Shown: positions 42,698 to 52,315, counted from the stretch's first letter. The stretch is DNA of 64,000 nt from Bacillota bacterium (GCA_023392595.1 JAEVYU010000026.1:1-64000), one strand, 5' to 3'. Notes: a model not told the origin generated them from the sequence alone. Made by a program: numbers and translations.

Positions 42698-43378
42698 ATG
42701 GATGAAGTGATCCATGCTCTTTTAAAGTCTACCCTTTTTAAAGGATTTTCACGAGCGGAAATAAGCGTAATCTTAAAAATACTTTCTCATCATCGCAAGG
42801 AAATCGAAAAAGGGAACCCTTTAGCTTTAGAAGGCGATCCATGTCCCGGAATTGGCATTCTGACAAAAGGAAGCGCGGAGATTCAACGGGTTTATACCTC
42901 TGGCAAATCGTTTACTATCGATACCTTAAAACCGGGAGATTCTTTTGGGGAGATTATTCTATTTTCAGATGTAAGTTGGTATCCGGTAACTATCATTGCG
43001 CGGGAAAATACCCAAGCAATATTTTTATCAAGAAAAGCGGTTATTGACTTATGTGGGACTCATCCCTTATTTCTTACCAATCTTCTCCGGCAGCTTTCGA
43101 ATCGGATTATCCTTTTGAATGAACGCCTGAAAAGCCTCTCTTACCAAACCATTCGTCAAAAAATCGCGAATCTGCTCTTAGATGAGTGTAACCAACAGCA
43201 TGATTGTAAATTTGAGCTTTCATATTCCCGAAAAGAGATGGCCGATAAATTGGGAATTCCACGACCCTCATTATCCAGGGAATTAGCATTGATGAAACAG
43301 GAAGGTTTGATTGAATTCCAAATGAATTCCTTTACAATCTTGAATCCAGATGAAATACGGAAATTTTTATTGAGCTGA
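42698..43378 (+). CDS. Crp/Fnr-family regulator
   Basis: This 226-residue protein has an N-terminal cyclic-nucleotide-binding-like beta-roll (LALEGDPCPGIGILTKGSAEI; LKPGDSFGEIILFSD), a long dimer helix and a C-terminal winged helix (SYSRKEMADKLGIPRPSLSREL, about 175). No cysteine cluster for an Fe-S centre is seen at the N-terminus; some members bind heme to sense NO or CO. TAGGAG precedes the ATG. Divergence from the flavodiiron gene and the -41.5 site suggest that it activates NO or oxygen defence. Confidence 0.9.
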   Translation: MDEVIHALLKSTLFKGFSRAEISVILKILSHHRKEIEKGNPLALEGDPCPGIGILTKGSAEIQRVYTSGKSFTIDTLKPGDSFGEIILFSDVSWYPVTIIARENTQAIFLSRKAVIDLCGTHPLFLTNLLRQLSNRIILLNERLKSLSYQTIRQKIANLLLDECNQQHDCKFELSYSRKEMADKLGIPRPSLSRELALMKQEGLIEFQMNSFTILNPDEIRKFLLS

Positions 43379-43389
43379 ATCATTCTTTT

Positions 43390-43452
43390 TTGGGGCAATC
43401 TTTCATGAAGGGTCAAAAACTCAATTAACCGCTTTTCCCATGGGGATACCAA
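43390..43452 (-). pseudogene. Second relic of a TOTE primase-helicase gene
   Basis: The minus strand encodes VSPWEKRLIEFLTLHERLP, matching VSQWEKRLTEFLSINEKLP just after Walker A in the large gene at 56189-59161. About 50 bases are nearly identical at the DNA level. Both ends are lost. The rest of 43453-43639 shows no gene. Confidence 0.75.
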
Positions 43453-43639
43453 AAATTGTGGCTACTCCCTCTACTTTACGCCAAAAAAATAACCCTCCAC
43501 CATACTCAGATAGAGGGATATCCTATTAGCCTGCCTTGCCTAAAAAGCTTCAAATCATTGCAACCGGAGATCTTCCGGTAACACTGCAAACTAGTACTCA
43601 ACGATTGTGAACGTTTTACTTAAGCAAACTCAATTTGAA

Positions 43640-44611
43640 TTATCCCATCGCTGCCTTTTCCGTCCGCAAACGCAACGAACTAACTGCAACCGCGAAGATA
43701 ATTAGAAGTCCGATAATGATATCTTGGATATAAGCATTAACCCGCATCATATTTAATGCGTTGGCAATAACCCCCCAGAGTAAAACCCCGAAGAAAGTCC
43801 CCACTACATTTCCCTTGCCTCCAGCCATCGGAGCGCCGCCGATTACAACCGAGCCAATGGCCTGAAGCTCGATACCCGAACCGGTGCTCGGTTGAGCCGC
43901 TCCAACTCTGGAAAGCAGCAGCATTGCCGCAGAACCGACAAACAGACCGTTCAGGGCGAAGAAGATCATTTTCTTCCGGTTTACATGGATACCGGCTAAA
44001 TATGCTGCGCGTTCATTATTCCCAATCGCGTAGACAGAACGTCCCAATTGGGTATGGACCAGAATAAAATGAATAATGATATATCCTACGATGGCGATGA
44101 CAAACAGCAATGGAAGAAAATCAAAGAACTTCATGCCGCCCAACGCCTCAAATTGTCCATAAATCGTTTGAATGGTACCTTGGGTAATAAATAAAGCAAT
44201 TCCTTGAAAGACTCCAATCGCAGCTAAAGAAATAATAAATGAAGGAGCTTTAAAAAGAATGGATGCTCCACCAATAAAAGATGCGCAGGCAATCGCCATC
44301 AATATCCCGATCAAAGCCGCCAGCGGGGGGTAAACCCCGTTTCTCATCAACATTGCCATAATCACTGAAGAAAGGCCGATATTGGCGCCCACCGAGATAT
44401 CGAAGTTTCCGGAGATAATTAAGATCGTTGCGCCACAGGCAACCAAACTCAAAACCGAAATTTGACCCAATAAATTGCTTAAATTTCCCGGCCAGAAATA
44501 GCGACTGTTTACCGTCCCGGCAATAATCGAAAGAACAATCACAACCACCAGTAGAAAAAACCATTGATTGGCGAGAATTTTCTTTTTTAATATTGCGCCT
44601 AGTTCATTCAT
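43640..44611 (-). CDS. Ribose-type sugar ABC importer permease
   Basis: This 323-residue inner-membrane protein belongs to the RbsC/BPD_transp_2 family with about eight to ten helices. Recognisable parts are GNFDISVGANIGLSSV (about 68), NERAAYLAGI (about 198) and SVVIGGAPMAGGKGNVVGT (about 252). GGAGG precedes the ATG, which overlaps the ATPase stop by four bases, so it is translationally coupled. It forms one importer with the ATPase and binding protein upstream. Confidence 0.93.
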   Translation of the reverse strand: MNELGAILKKKILANQWFFLLVVVIVLSIIAGTVNSRYFWPGNLSNLLGQISVLSLVACGATILIISGNFDISVGANIGLSSVIMAMLMRNGVYPPLAALIGILMAIACASFIGGASILFKAPSFIISLAAIGVFQGIALFITQGTIQTIYGQFEALGGMKFFDFLPLLFVIAIVGYIIIHFILVHTQLGRSVYAIGNNERAAYLAGIHVNRKKMIFFALNGLFVGSAAMLLLSRVGAAQPSTGSGIELQAIGSVVIGGAPMAGGKGNVVGTFFGVLLWGVIANALNMMRVNAYIQDIIIGLLIIFAVAVSSLRLRTEKAAMG

Positions 44612-46125
44612 TGTTTTTTACCTCCATTATCACTAATACCCAAAAAATATCCCAGCAATTCTTGTTCGGTGACGTCTTTGGAGTTAACTATGGTTACCAG
44701 TTTACCCTCTCGCATCACGGCAATCCGGTCGCTAACGGAGATGAGTTCCGGCATGTCCGAGGAAACCATCAAGATACTTTTCCCTTCCTTTACCAGCTCA
44801 ATCATGATTTCATAGATTTGTTCCTTAGCGCCGATATCTACCCCTTTGGTGGGTTCATCAAAGATGAAGACCTGCGCCTTGCTTAATAACCAACGAGCCA
44901 AAATCACTTTTTGCTGGTTCCCGCCGCTTAAAAACCCTACCGGTAATACCAATCCTGCGGTAACTATATGAAGGCGGTCAATTAATTTCTCAGTCTCGGA
45001 CCGCTCTTGTTTGTGATTTAGAAGGAGATGAAGAAGCTCATTTTTGACAATCATCGCATTTTCCAGGACCGAACGGACATCAAAGAGACCCAGTAATTTC
45101 CGATCCTCCGGAATCATGGCCAATCCTTCGCGGATAGCGTCCCTGGGTGAGGCGGGATTAATTACCCTGCCATTCATCAGGATCTCTCCTTGTTCTTTCT
45201 GATCGGCGCCAAAGATTACGTTCATCAACTCCGAACGGCCCGCGCCGACAATTCCTCCAAAACCAAGGATTTCGCCCTGATGAAGTTCAAAACTGATATT
45301 CTCAAATAGCCCTTGCCGGCTTAAGTTCCGGGCTTGAAAAACTACCGGACCGGTCGTAACTTTTTCTCGGTTGTAAAAAAGCGAACGTTCCCTGCCGATC
45401 ATACTCTTGGTAATCATTTTAATATCCGACTTTTTAGTTTCAAAAGTCTCTACCACTTGGCCATCTTTTAATACCGTAATCCGATCGCCGATTTGAAAGA
45501 TTTCGTCTAAATAATGAGATATATAGATAACCCCAATTTTTTGGGAGGTTAATCTTCGCACCAGATCCATCAAGGCTTTGGTTTCTTCAACACCCAGCGA
45601 GGAGGTTGGTTCATCCATAATCATAATCTTGGCGTGAATGTGTAATGCTTTGACAATTTGCAGAGTCTGCTGCTGAGCAGGGGCAAGATCTTCCACCAGT
45701 GCAGTCTCGGAAATACTAATACTTAAAGAATCCATTAATTCTCGGGCTTTTCGATTTTGGGCGGCATAATCGATCGTACCGAATTTATTTTTAATTTCAT
45801 GTCCCAGAAAAATATTGTCAGCCACGCTTAGAGACTCAATCAACTCAATATCTTGATAAATTGTAGCGATTCCCATCTCCAACGCCAAATCCGGAGTAAG
45901 GCGGGAAAACTCTTTGCCAAAAACTATTATTTCTCCTTGATCCGGTTGTTGGGCCCCGGAAAGTATCTTAATCAGCGTAGATTTGCCCGCTCCGTTCTCT
46001 CCCACCAAACAATGTACCTCTCCGGCGATAAGATTGAACTGTACATTTTTTAAGGCTGCCGTATCGCCGAAAGTTTTTGCAATATCATGGACAGCCAGGA
46101 TTTCAGTCTGTTCTATCTGATCCAT
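44608..46125 (-). CDS. Sugar ABC importer ATPase, duplicated (RbsA/MglA type)
   Basis: This 505-residue ATPase has two fused ABC domains. The first has Walker A GENGAGKST (about 38) and Walker B IMIMDEPTSSL. The second has the degenerate P-loop GIVGAGRSE (about 286), signature LSGGNQQKVILARWL and FIFDEPTKGVDIG, as in RbsA and MglA. AAAGGGGG lies about 14 bases before the ATG. A MITE-like element separates it from the binding-protein gene. Confidence 0.93.
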   Translation of the reverse strand: MDQIEQTEILAVHDIAKTFGDTAALKNVQFNLIAGEVHCLVGENGAGKSTLIKILSGAQQPDQGEIIVFGKEFSRLTPDLALEMGIATIYQDIELIESLSVADNIFLGHEIKNKFGTIDYAAQNRKARELMDSLSISISETALVEDLAPAQQQTLQIVKALHIHAKIMIMDEPTSSLGVEETKALMDLVRRLTSQKIGVIYISHYLDEIFQIGDRITVLKDGQVVETFETKKSDIKMITKSMIGRERSLFYNREKVTTGPVVFQARNLSRQGLFENISFELHQGEILGFGGIVGAGRSELMNVIFGADQKEQGEILMNGRVINPASPRDAIREGLAMIPEDRKLLGLFDVRSVLENAMIVKNELLHLLLNHKQERSETEKLIDRLHIVTAGLVLPVGFLSGGNQQKVILARWLLSKAQVFIFDEPTKGVDIGAKEQIYEIMIELVKEGKSILMVSSDMPELISVSDRIAVMREGKLVTIVNSKDVTEQELLGYFLGISDNGGKKQ

Positions 46126-46161
46126 CTGCTGTCAGTGCCCCCTTTCACATTGGGATATAAT

Positions 46162-46258
46162 GGGGAAGCTGTCTGAAGAATTATTGAAACCCCATGAGAT
46201 GTACCATACTTTTATATTGTATATCTCAATCGAGAATTTCATTTTCAAAGACAGCCCC
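46162..46258. mobile_element. MITE-like element with GGGGCTGTCT ends, second copy
   Basis: GGGGAAGCTGTCTGAAGAAT at the left and ATTTTCAAAGACAGCCCCC at the right are imperfect inverted repeats around an A/T-rich core. The GCTGTCT ends match the element at 23994-24088. It is inserted between the binding-protein and ATPase genes of one operon and may fold into a stem-loop that limits downstream expression. Confidence 0.6.
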
Positions 46259-46315
46259 CCACTTCAAAATTACCTTAAATCATCATCCCGGAATTAATTT
46301 TTTCATTCACTGGGA

Positions 46316-47353
46316 TCAGGGCTTGGGCGCTTTGTTTGGAGCCGGCAAATAAGATCCCAGTTTAGGGAAGTATTGTTTTGTCAACCCAATCCAAACCGTA
46401 TCGCATTCCCAAGGCACAACTTTGGTTTTATCCGAAACATTTCCGCGGGTAACCGGGATAACCGGCAACATAATCTGTTGGTTCTTTTTCTTGGAATCCC
46501 CGGAAACAAATTGGTGTAAAGCGAGTAGGGAAACCATTCCTTCCCATCCCGGCGAGCTACTAATCGTATAATTCAACTCACCACTCTGGACAAGCGGAAT
46601 ACCCACCGGGGAACCGTTCTGGGCAATAACAGTATATTTTTCCAGTAAACCTTGGTTTTTAAGATATCGGATAACGGCAGCAGCCATATCTTCATTCATG
46701 ATCCAAAGGATATCGAATTTAGTGCCGGATTGAACCAAATCTTGAGCTTGGTTTACAGCGGTCGGCGGGTCGTACTTGCCATCCCGGACAGCGACAATTT
46801 CATTTTTGCCGAGCTCTTTCAGACGTTCTTTCATCGCGCCGGTGATCATTTGAACCGGTAGATGCTCAAGCATACCTGTGATTAAGGCCACTTTTTTGCC
46901 CGGAAATTTATTGGCAATATATTCGGCATAGTTCCTGCCCATAGCTTTCCAATCAAAATCAACGGCAGCAACAATGTCATTTCCGGTCGCCAAAGCCTGA
47001 CCGCAATTATCAACAGTTACCAGAGGAATTCCTGCCTCTTTACATTTCTTTGCGGCAGTGATGGCGCCCTGCTGATTGAAGGAGAAGATCGCCATGCCAT
47101 CGACACCTTGAGTAATGAGGGATTCAATATTGGATACTTCTTTTTGAACATCATAATCCGAATTCAAAACCACAGTTTTAATTCCCTTCATTTTAGCAGC
47201 CCAAACAAATCCATCAACATCTCTTTTATACCAGGTATCAGGGCCGGGAGTCACATAACCATAAGTAAGGCTCTTTTGAGCGGCAAAGTTAGGGACTGTA
47301 AAGGTTAATACTAAAAGCAACAGACTGAGCAAATAAGAAGCAACTTTTTTCAT
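46316..47353 (-). CDS. Sugar-binding protein (RbsB-like, periplasmic-binding family 4)
   Basis: This 345-residue protein has a signal peptide ending VPNFAAQKS and the RbsB-like fold: YGYVTPGPDTWYKRDVDGF, LITQGVDGMAIFSFN and ALITGMLEHLPVQMI. No lipobox cysteine is present, again pointing to a soluble periplasmic protein. GGAGGTG precedes the ATG. First gene of the ribose-type importer and divergent from the oxidoreductase operon; the probable ligand is the substrate of that pathway. Confidence 0.9.
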   Translation of the reverse strand: MKKVASYLLSLLLLVLTFTVPNFAAQKSLTYGYVTPGPDTWYKRDVDGFVWAAKMKGIKTVVLNSDYDVQKEVSNIESLITQGVDGMAIFSFNQQGAITAAKKCKEAGIPLVTVDNCGQALATGNDIVAAVDFDWKAMGRNYAEYIANKFPGKKVALITGMLEHLPVQMITGAMKERLKELGKNEIVAVRDGKYDPPTAVNQAQDLVQSGTKFDILWIMNEDMAAAVIRYLKNQGLLEKYTVIAQNGSPVGIPLVQSGELNYTISSSPGWEGMVSLLALHQFVSGDSKKKNQQIMLPVIPVTRGNVSDKTKVVPWECDTVWIGLTKQYFPKLGSYLPAPNKAPKP

Positions 47354-47507
47354 TGAAACACACCTCCGTAATTAATTAAGCTAAGTTCGGTTGAAAAAGC
47401 CCCGTTTTTTCGGAGAATCCCCCCTTCCCGAAACTTTCTTGATGGTCTTGCCTATCCCGGCTTCGGAAAATCAAATAATTCATTTTCCATCCAAAGCCAA
47501 AGTTAAT

Positions 47508-47804
47508 TTGTCCAAAAAACGAACAATATGGATTAATATTTCTACTGTTTTGTCGAATATCCTTCTTTACCTCCCGCGCTTTTTTAGAAAATTTTAAGAT
47601 ATCCACAAGATCCTTGTCAGTATTAACAACTTTCGCTATCCAGCTAACATAATCCAAAGCAAATATTAGCGGCCATCCTTTATGAAAAAGCCAAGAACAC
47701 GCAGCTGATGAGACCATAGAATGATGCTGCAATAATTTTTATTCTTGGCAGGATTATAATCAAAAAGGACGAATGTAATATTAAATTGTCCATAAAACGA
47801 ACAA
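47508..47804. promoter_or_regulatory. Two copies of a 19-base operator-like motif
   Basis: TTGTCCAAAAAACGAACAA (47508-47526) and TTGTCCATAAAACGAACAA (47786-47804) differ at one base and have partly symmetric TTGT..ACAA ends. They lie in the 630-base divergent region between the importer and catabolic operons, which holds no gene. The ROK regulator downstream is the obvious candidate to bind them. Confidence 0.65.
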
Positions 47805-47983
47805 ATTTACAACTCAATCAAACTAATATTGTATTCTTTGTCTATTGAAGGGAGGGATCTTGTTTTTCCCAATCATATTTTTTATGGTGGTAAAATTGTG
47901 TTTCATTGAATATGAAATCGCTAAATCAAGAATGAATATATCCGGCATTACAAGGTTCATGCTTGAAGCAACGGAGGAAACAG

Positions 47984-49099
47984 ATGAAAAAATTTAAAGT
48001 GGGTCTAATTGGTTTGGGTTTTATCGGAACCGCTCATTTGGAAGCATTACGACGCTTAGGCTTTATCGACGTAGTGGCGGTCGCCGAAAAAGATCTGGAA
48101 AAGGCCAAATCCACCAATGTGCCAAAAGTTTATGAGCGATGGGAGGATTTGATCTCCGATCCGGAAGTTGAAATTGTTCATAATTGCACCCCCAACCAAT
48201 ATCATTTCGACATTAACAAAGCTTCTCTTCGGGCTGGAAAACATGTCTTTTCGGAAAAGCCGCTAGCCATAAGTTCAGCGGAAACCGGCGAATTGGCCGA
48301 TCTGGCAAGGCAAACCGGTTTAGTCGCCGGCGTTAATTTCTGTTATCGTTATTATCCAATGATGCAATGGGCCAAAAATTTGATTGCTTCAGGTTATCTC
48401 GGAGAAATCCGGGCGATTCACGGCCGATATTTGCAGGATTGGCTGATGTTCGATACCGATTATAATTGGCGGGTGGAAGAGGATCAAGGCGGACGCGCCA
48501 GAACATTAGGTGATATCGGTTCTCATTGGTGCGACTTGGCGCGGTATCTTTCGGGGTTGGAAATTATTGAAGTGATGGCGGATTATGCAGTAATCATTCC
48601 AGTACGCCGCAAACCCATTCAAACGGTGGAAACATTTCAGCAACAGTCGGTAGAAACCGAACCGGTGCAGGTACATACTGAAGACTGGGCCTCCGTTTTA
48701 CTCCATTACGAACGGGGAGTCGTGGGTAATTTTACAGTTTCTCAAATTAGCGCCGGCCATAAAAATGGCCTGGAAATTGAGATCGATGGTTCATTACGAT
48801 CCCTGTCTTGGAAGCAGGAAGACCCGGAACATCTATTCATTGGCGAACGGAACGGGGCGAACCACCAGTTATATAAAGATCCCTCCGCTATGCCATCCGC
48901 GGCAAGCCGGTTCGCTCATTATCCTTCCGGCCATACTGAGGGTTTCCCGGATTGTATCAAGAACAATCTGAGCTCATTTTATTCCGCCATCGAAAATCAG
49001 GAAAAAAATTATCCCACTTTCGAAGATGGCCATCGGATTATGAAAGTGATTGAAGCTATCGTCCAGAGCGGAGCCGAAAAAAGATGGGTTACACTATAA
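47984..49099 (+). CDS. Gfo/Idh/MocA-family NAD(P)-dependent oxidoreductase
   Basis: This 371-residue protein has the Rossmann motif GLIGLGFIGTAHLEAL (about 8) and the Gfo/Idh/MocA catalytic signature SEKPLAIS (about 93), with DIGSHWCDL (about 178). These enzymes oxidise sugars or inositols. ATG 47984 follows GGAGGAAACAG. It begins an operon with two epimerase-like genes and a ROK regulator, so it probably acts on the sugar or polyol imported by the divergent ABC system. Confidence 0.92.
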   Translation: MKKFKVGLIGLGFIGTAHLEALRRLGFIDVVAVAEKDLEKAKSTNVPKVYERWEDLISDPEVEIVHNCTPNQYHFDINKASLRAGKHVFSEKPLAISSAETGELADLARQTGLVAGVNFCYRYYPMMQWAKNLIASGYLGEIRAIHGRYLQDWLMFDTDYNWRVEEDQGGRARTLGDIGSHWCDLARYLSGLEIIEVMADYAVIIPVRRKPIQTVETFQQQSVETEPVQVHTEDWASVLLHYERGVVGNFTVSQISAGHKNGLEIEIDGSLRSLSWKQEDPEHLFIGERNGANHQLYKDPSAMPSAASRFAHYPSGHTEGFPDCIKNNLSSFYSAIENQEKNYPTFEDGHRIMKVIEAIVQSGAEKRWVTL

Positions 49100-49116
49100 G
49101 AAAATGAGGTGATCCA

Positions 49117-50088
49117 ATGAAGTTAGGAGTATTTACGCCATTATTTCAACAATTAAGTTTTGAAGAAATGCTGGATAAGGTGGCGGCCTGTGGCTTGGAA
49201 GCCGTTGAGATCGGTACCGGCGGGTATCCGGGTGATGCACACTGCAAACCGGATTTGTTATTAAACAACAAGCAATCGCAGCTTCAGTTCCTGAAAGCCA
49301 TCACCGATAGGGGATTGGCTCTTAGCGCTTTATCGTGTCATGGAAACCCGCTTCATCCCGATCCAACCATTGCCGAACGCGATCATCATTTACTTCTGCA
49401 AACACTACAACTGGCCAATGAACTAGGCGTCGATCGAATTTGCCTTTTTTCGGGATGTCCCGGAGAAGGCCCCGGCGCCAAATATCCCAATTGGGTTACA
49501 TGTGCCTGGCCGCCGGAGTTTTCGCAGGTTCTGAAGTGGCAATGGGAAGAACGAGCGATCCCATACTGGCAGCAAGCTGCCGCTGAGGCTAGAAAATATG
49601 GAGTCACCAAACTGGCATTTGAAATGCATCCCGGATTTTTGGTCTATAACCCGGCAACTTTATTAAAACTGCGAAACGCAGTGGGTCCCGAAATCGGCGC
49701 TAATTTCGATCCCAGCCATCTTTGGTGGCAAGGAATCGACCCCGTAGAAGCCATTAGGGTATTGGGTTCGGAAAAAGCAATCTATCACTTTCATGCCAAA
49801 GATGTTGCTATCGATAAGCATAACTGCGATATCAAAGGCGTTCTTGATACCACGCCATATAACGATTTATCCAACCGTAGCTGGACATTCCGGACTGTAG
49901 GTTATGGTCATGGCGCCGACCAATGGAAATCAATCGTGACAATGCTCCAGATACAGGGATATAATTATGTAATGAGTATCGAGCATGAAGACCCGCTGGC
50001 TTCCATCGATGAAGGGCTGGGAAAAGCGGTTCAATTTTTGCAGCAAATTCTGTTTAAGCAATCACCGTCCGAGATGTGGTGGGCCTAA
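49117..50088 (+). CDS. Sugar phosphate isomerase/epimerase-family TIM barrel
   Basis: This 323-residue protein belongs to the AP-endonuclease-2-like TIM-barrel family that includes IolE/IolH and sugar epimerases. Metal-site regions are visible in LAFEMHPGFLVYN (about 168), GANFDPSHLWWQG (about 190), YHFHAKDV (about 222) and SIEHEDP (about 288). GAGGTGATCCA precedes the ATG. It starts 17 bases after the oxidoreductase. A role in isomerising an oxidised sugar or inositol is likely. Confidence 0.9.
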   Translation: MKLGVFTPLFQQLSFEEMLDKVAACGLEAVEIGTGGYPGDAHCKPDLLLNNKQSQLQFLKAITDRGLALSALSCHGNPLHPDPTIAERDHHLLLQTLQLANELGVDRICLFSGCPGEGPGAKYPNWVTCAWPPEFSQVLKWQWEERAIPYWQQAAAEARKYGVTKLAFEMHPGFLVYNPATLLKLRNAVGPEIGANFDPSHLWWQGIDPVEAIRVLGSEKAIYHFHAKDVAIDKHNCDIKGVLDTTPYNDLSNRSWTFRTVGYGHGADQWKSIVTMLQIQGYNYVMSIEHEDPLASIDEGLGKAVQFLQQILFKQSPSEMWWA

Positions 50089-50091
50089 TTA

Positions 50092-50104
50092 CAATTGTCG
50101 AAAA
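50092..50104. repeat. 13-base repeat, left copy
   Basis: CAATTGTCGAAAA (50092-50104) is the exact reverse complement of TTTTCGACAATTG at 50999-51011. The pair brackets the epimerase gene, each copy lying just upstream of a start codon. Confidence 0.5.
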
Positions 50105-50117
50105 GGAGGCGGATACG

Positions 50118-50972
50118 ATGAATTTTGGAGTGAATTCCTTCTTATTTAGCTCCCCATTTGCCACAAACGAGCGTGCCTTGTATGAAAAAGTCGCCCGAAT
50201 GGGATTTGAAGTGTTTGAAATGGCAGTGGAAGATCCCGAATTGATCAATGCCGATGAAGCACGGGCTTATTTAGATCGCTACCGGCTAAAACCGGTTGTC
50301 TGCTCGGTCGTTGGAATGGATAGAAATATGGCTGACGAAAATAGTGACGTATTTCAAAACGCCGATCAATATCTCCGTTTTTGCATCCAATTCGCTGCTA
50401 AAGTTGATGCTAAAGTTGTCTGTGGACCTTTCCATTCTGCGGTCGGTTTCACTGAGCTCCTAAGTGAAGCGGAGCGGCAACGCGTATTGGACCGGTTGGT
50501 TCCCCGGCTCAGATCCTTGGCTACGATGGCCAAAGATCTGGGAGTATTACTGGCTTTTGAACCGTTAAACCGTTTTGAAAACTGTCTAATCAACACTGTC
50601 GCCCAGGCGTTGGAATTGATCAAAATGGTGGACAATGACGCCTTAGGAATTCATCTGGATACTTTTCACATGAACATTGAGGAGAAAGATATTCCCGGAG
50701 CGATCCGTACCGCGGGTACTGCAGCTTATCATATTCATACCTGCGAGAATGATCGTGGGATCCCGGGGACAGGCCATATTCCATGGAGCGAGATTGCCAA
50801 AGCCATCCGGGAAATCGATTACCATGGGGACTTGGTGATTGAGTCTTTTACCGATCAGGTGCGGAGCATTGCCCAATCCGTATCTGTCTGGCGCAAGCTG
50901 GCGCTTTCATCCGAGGACTTAGCCGAGAACGGTCTGCAATTTTTGAAAAAGAATTTCATCTCCACACGCTAG
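50118..50972 (+). CDS. Sugar epimerase of the tagatose/psicose 3-epimerase type
   Basis: This 284-residue TIM-barrel protein has the metal ligands of D-tagatose/D-psicose 3-epimerases: LLAFEPLNRFENCLINT (about 148), LGIHLDTFHMNIEE (about 178), HIHTCENDRGIPGTGHIPW (about 208) and LVIESFT (about 240). AAAGGAGG lies before ATG 50118; a longer frame from 50076 overlaps the previous gene. Third gene of the catabolic operon. Exact substrate unknown. Confidence 0.88.
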   Translation: MNFGVNSFLFSSPFATNERALYEKVARMGFEVFEMAVEDPELINADEARAYLDRYRLKPVVCSVVGMDRNMADENSDVFQNADQYLRFCIQFAAKVDAKVVCGPFHSAVGFTELLSEAERQRVLDRLVPRLRSLATMAKDLGVLLAFEPLNRFENCLINTVAQALELIKMVDNDALGIHLDTFHMNIEEKDIPGAIRTAGTAAYHIHTCENDRGIPGTGHIPWSEIAKAIREIDYHGDLVIESFTDQVRSIAQSVSVWRKLALSSEDLAENGLQFLKKNFISTR

Positions 50973-50998
50973 GATCAATGTGGTAAAATATTAGCAGA

Positions 50999-51011
50999 TT
51001 TTCGACAATTG
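50999..51011. repeat. 13-base repeat, right copy
   Basis: TTTTCGACAATTG mirrors the copy at 50092-50104. It lies 30 bases before the ROK gene and might be a protein-binding site or coincidence. Confidence 0.45.
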
Positions 51012-51040
51012 AAATATCAAATGATAAAAGGTTGTAATCC

Positions 51041-52315
51041 ATGAAAACTGAGCAGTCTGAAAAAAATCCGGTATTTGGTTGGTTCGGGCCGGCGGCCGGG
51101 GCAGCTATTTTTAGTATTATCAAAAGCTCCGGCCCTTTATCCCGGGCCGAAATTGTAAGAGAAACGGGGTTATCCAAGTCTACCGTATCCATGCATGTCG
51201 ACAAATTGATCAAAATTGGCTTGGTCAAAGAAGAGCATAATAATCGTTCCGGAGTCGGACGAAAAGGCTTGTTATTGAGTTTTGCGATTGATTCCGGTTA
51301 CATTATCGGCATCGATCTGGGCGCCAGTAGTCTGAATGTGGCTTTATGCAATTTGAATGCCGAGATCACCGACTATCGCACCGAAGAGATTTTTGTTTAT
51401 CAAGGGCCGGAAAAAGTGATGGAACGGATATTCGATTTAACGGATCAATTATTGGTCACGCATCAGCTAAACCGGAAAAGTATCCTCGGTGTCGGGATGG
51501 GCATCCCCGGCCCGGTGGAATTTGCAACGGGAACCCCGGTCTCCCCTCCGATTATGCCTGGTTGGCACCGCTACCCGATTAAGAAAACCTTGACGGATCA
51601 TTTCGGCTGCCCCGCTTATGTAGATAATGACGTAAACGTAATGGCTTATGGTGAAAGATACAGCGGCCACGGAAAGAATGTTGACAACTTTCTTTTCATA
51701 AAAGTCGGAACCGGAATTGGGGCCGGGATTTTTTGCGACGGAAAATTGTACCGAGGCTCCCAGGGTTGCGCGGGGGACATTGGTCATATCGGAGTTGACG
51801 GCAATACTACCCCTTGTTATTGCGGCAATAAGGGTTGCTTAGAGATTATTGCCGCAGGGCCAGCCATCGGCAATTTGGCAAAAGAGACCGCAGAGGCCGG
51901 AAAAAGTTTTTTGTTGGCTGAGAAGTTAAAAGAGCAGGGTTTCATTACTGCCAAAGATGTTGGAACCCTTGCCGAACATGGTGATTTGGCATGCGTTGAC
52001 TTAATTCAAAAAAGCGGCCGGACCATTGGACAGGTGCTGGCAAAATTGATTAACTTTTATAATCCTTCCTTAATCATTATTGGCGGCGGAGTTACCGGAC
52101 TAGGGGGACGTTTTCTGGCTGCCATAAAGGAAGTCGTATATAGCCGTTCTCTCCCCTTAGCCACTCGGGAATTAGCCATTCGGAATTCCAGTTTGGGGGA
52201 GTGCACCGGAATGATCGGGGCGGCGGCCATGGCCTTAAATGAAGTCTTTTCTCATCATCATGTTACTGAGATGGTTTCGATGGAAAACAGCCGGCTTTTT
52301 GCCCTAATGCAATGA
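51041..52315 (+). CDS. ROK-family transcriptional regulator
   Basis: This 424-residue protein has an N-terminal winged helix (LSRAEIVRETGLSKSTVSMH, about 28) and a sugar-kinase-like ROK domain: GIDLGASSLNVAL (about 90), GIPGPVEF, DNDVNVMAYGE and the zinc motif CYCGNKGCLE (about 256). Regulators of this NagC/XylR type release DNA on sugar binding. AAAGG lies before the ATG. It is the last gene of the catabolic operon and ends at a strong terminator, and probably represses both divergent units. Confidence 0.92.
   Translation: MKTEQSEKNPVFGWFGPAAGAAIFSIIKSSGPLSRAEIVRETGLSKSTVSMHVDKLIKIGLVKEEHNNRSGVGRKGLLLSFAIDSGYIIGIDLGASSLNVALCNLNAEITDYRTEEIFVYQGPEKVMERIFDLTDQLLVTHQLNRKSILGVGMGIPGPVEFATGTPVSPPIMPGWHRYPIKKTLTDHFGCPAYVDNDVNVMAYGERYSGHGKNVDNFLFIKVGTGIGAGIFCDGKLYRGSQGCAGDIGHIGVDGNTTPCYCGNKGCLEIIAAGPAIGNLAKETAEAGKSFLLAEKLKEQGFITAKDVGTLAEHGDLACVDLIQKSGRTIGQVLAKLINFYNPSLIIIGGGVTGLGGRFLAAIKEVVYSRSLPLATRELAIRNSSLGECTGMIGAAAMALNEVFSHHHVTEMVSMENSRLFALMQ

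Noticed and set aside
47376..47732. 118-codon open frame on the minus strand in the divergent sugar-operon region
   Set aside because: Its composition is not protein-like, no ribosome-binding site is present, and it covers one of the operator-like motifs.
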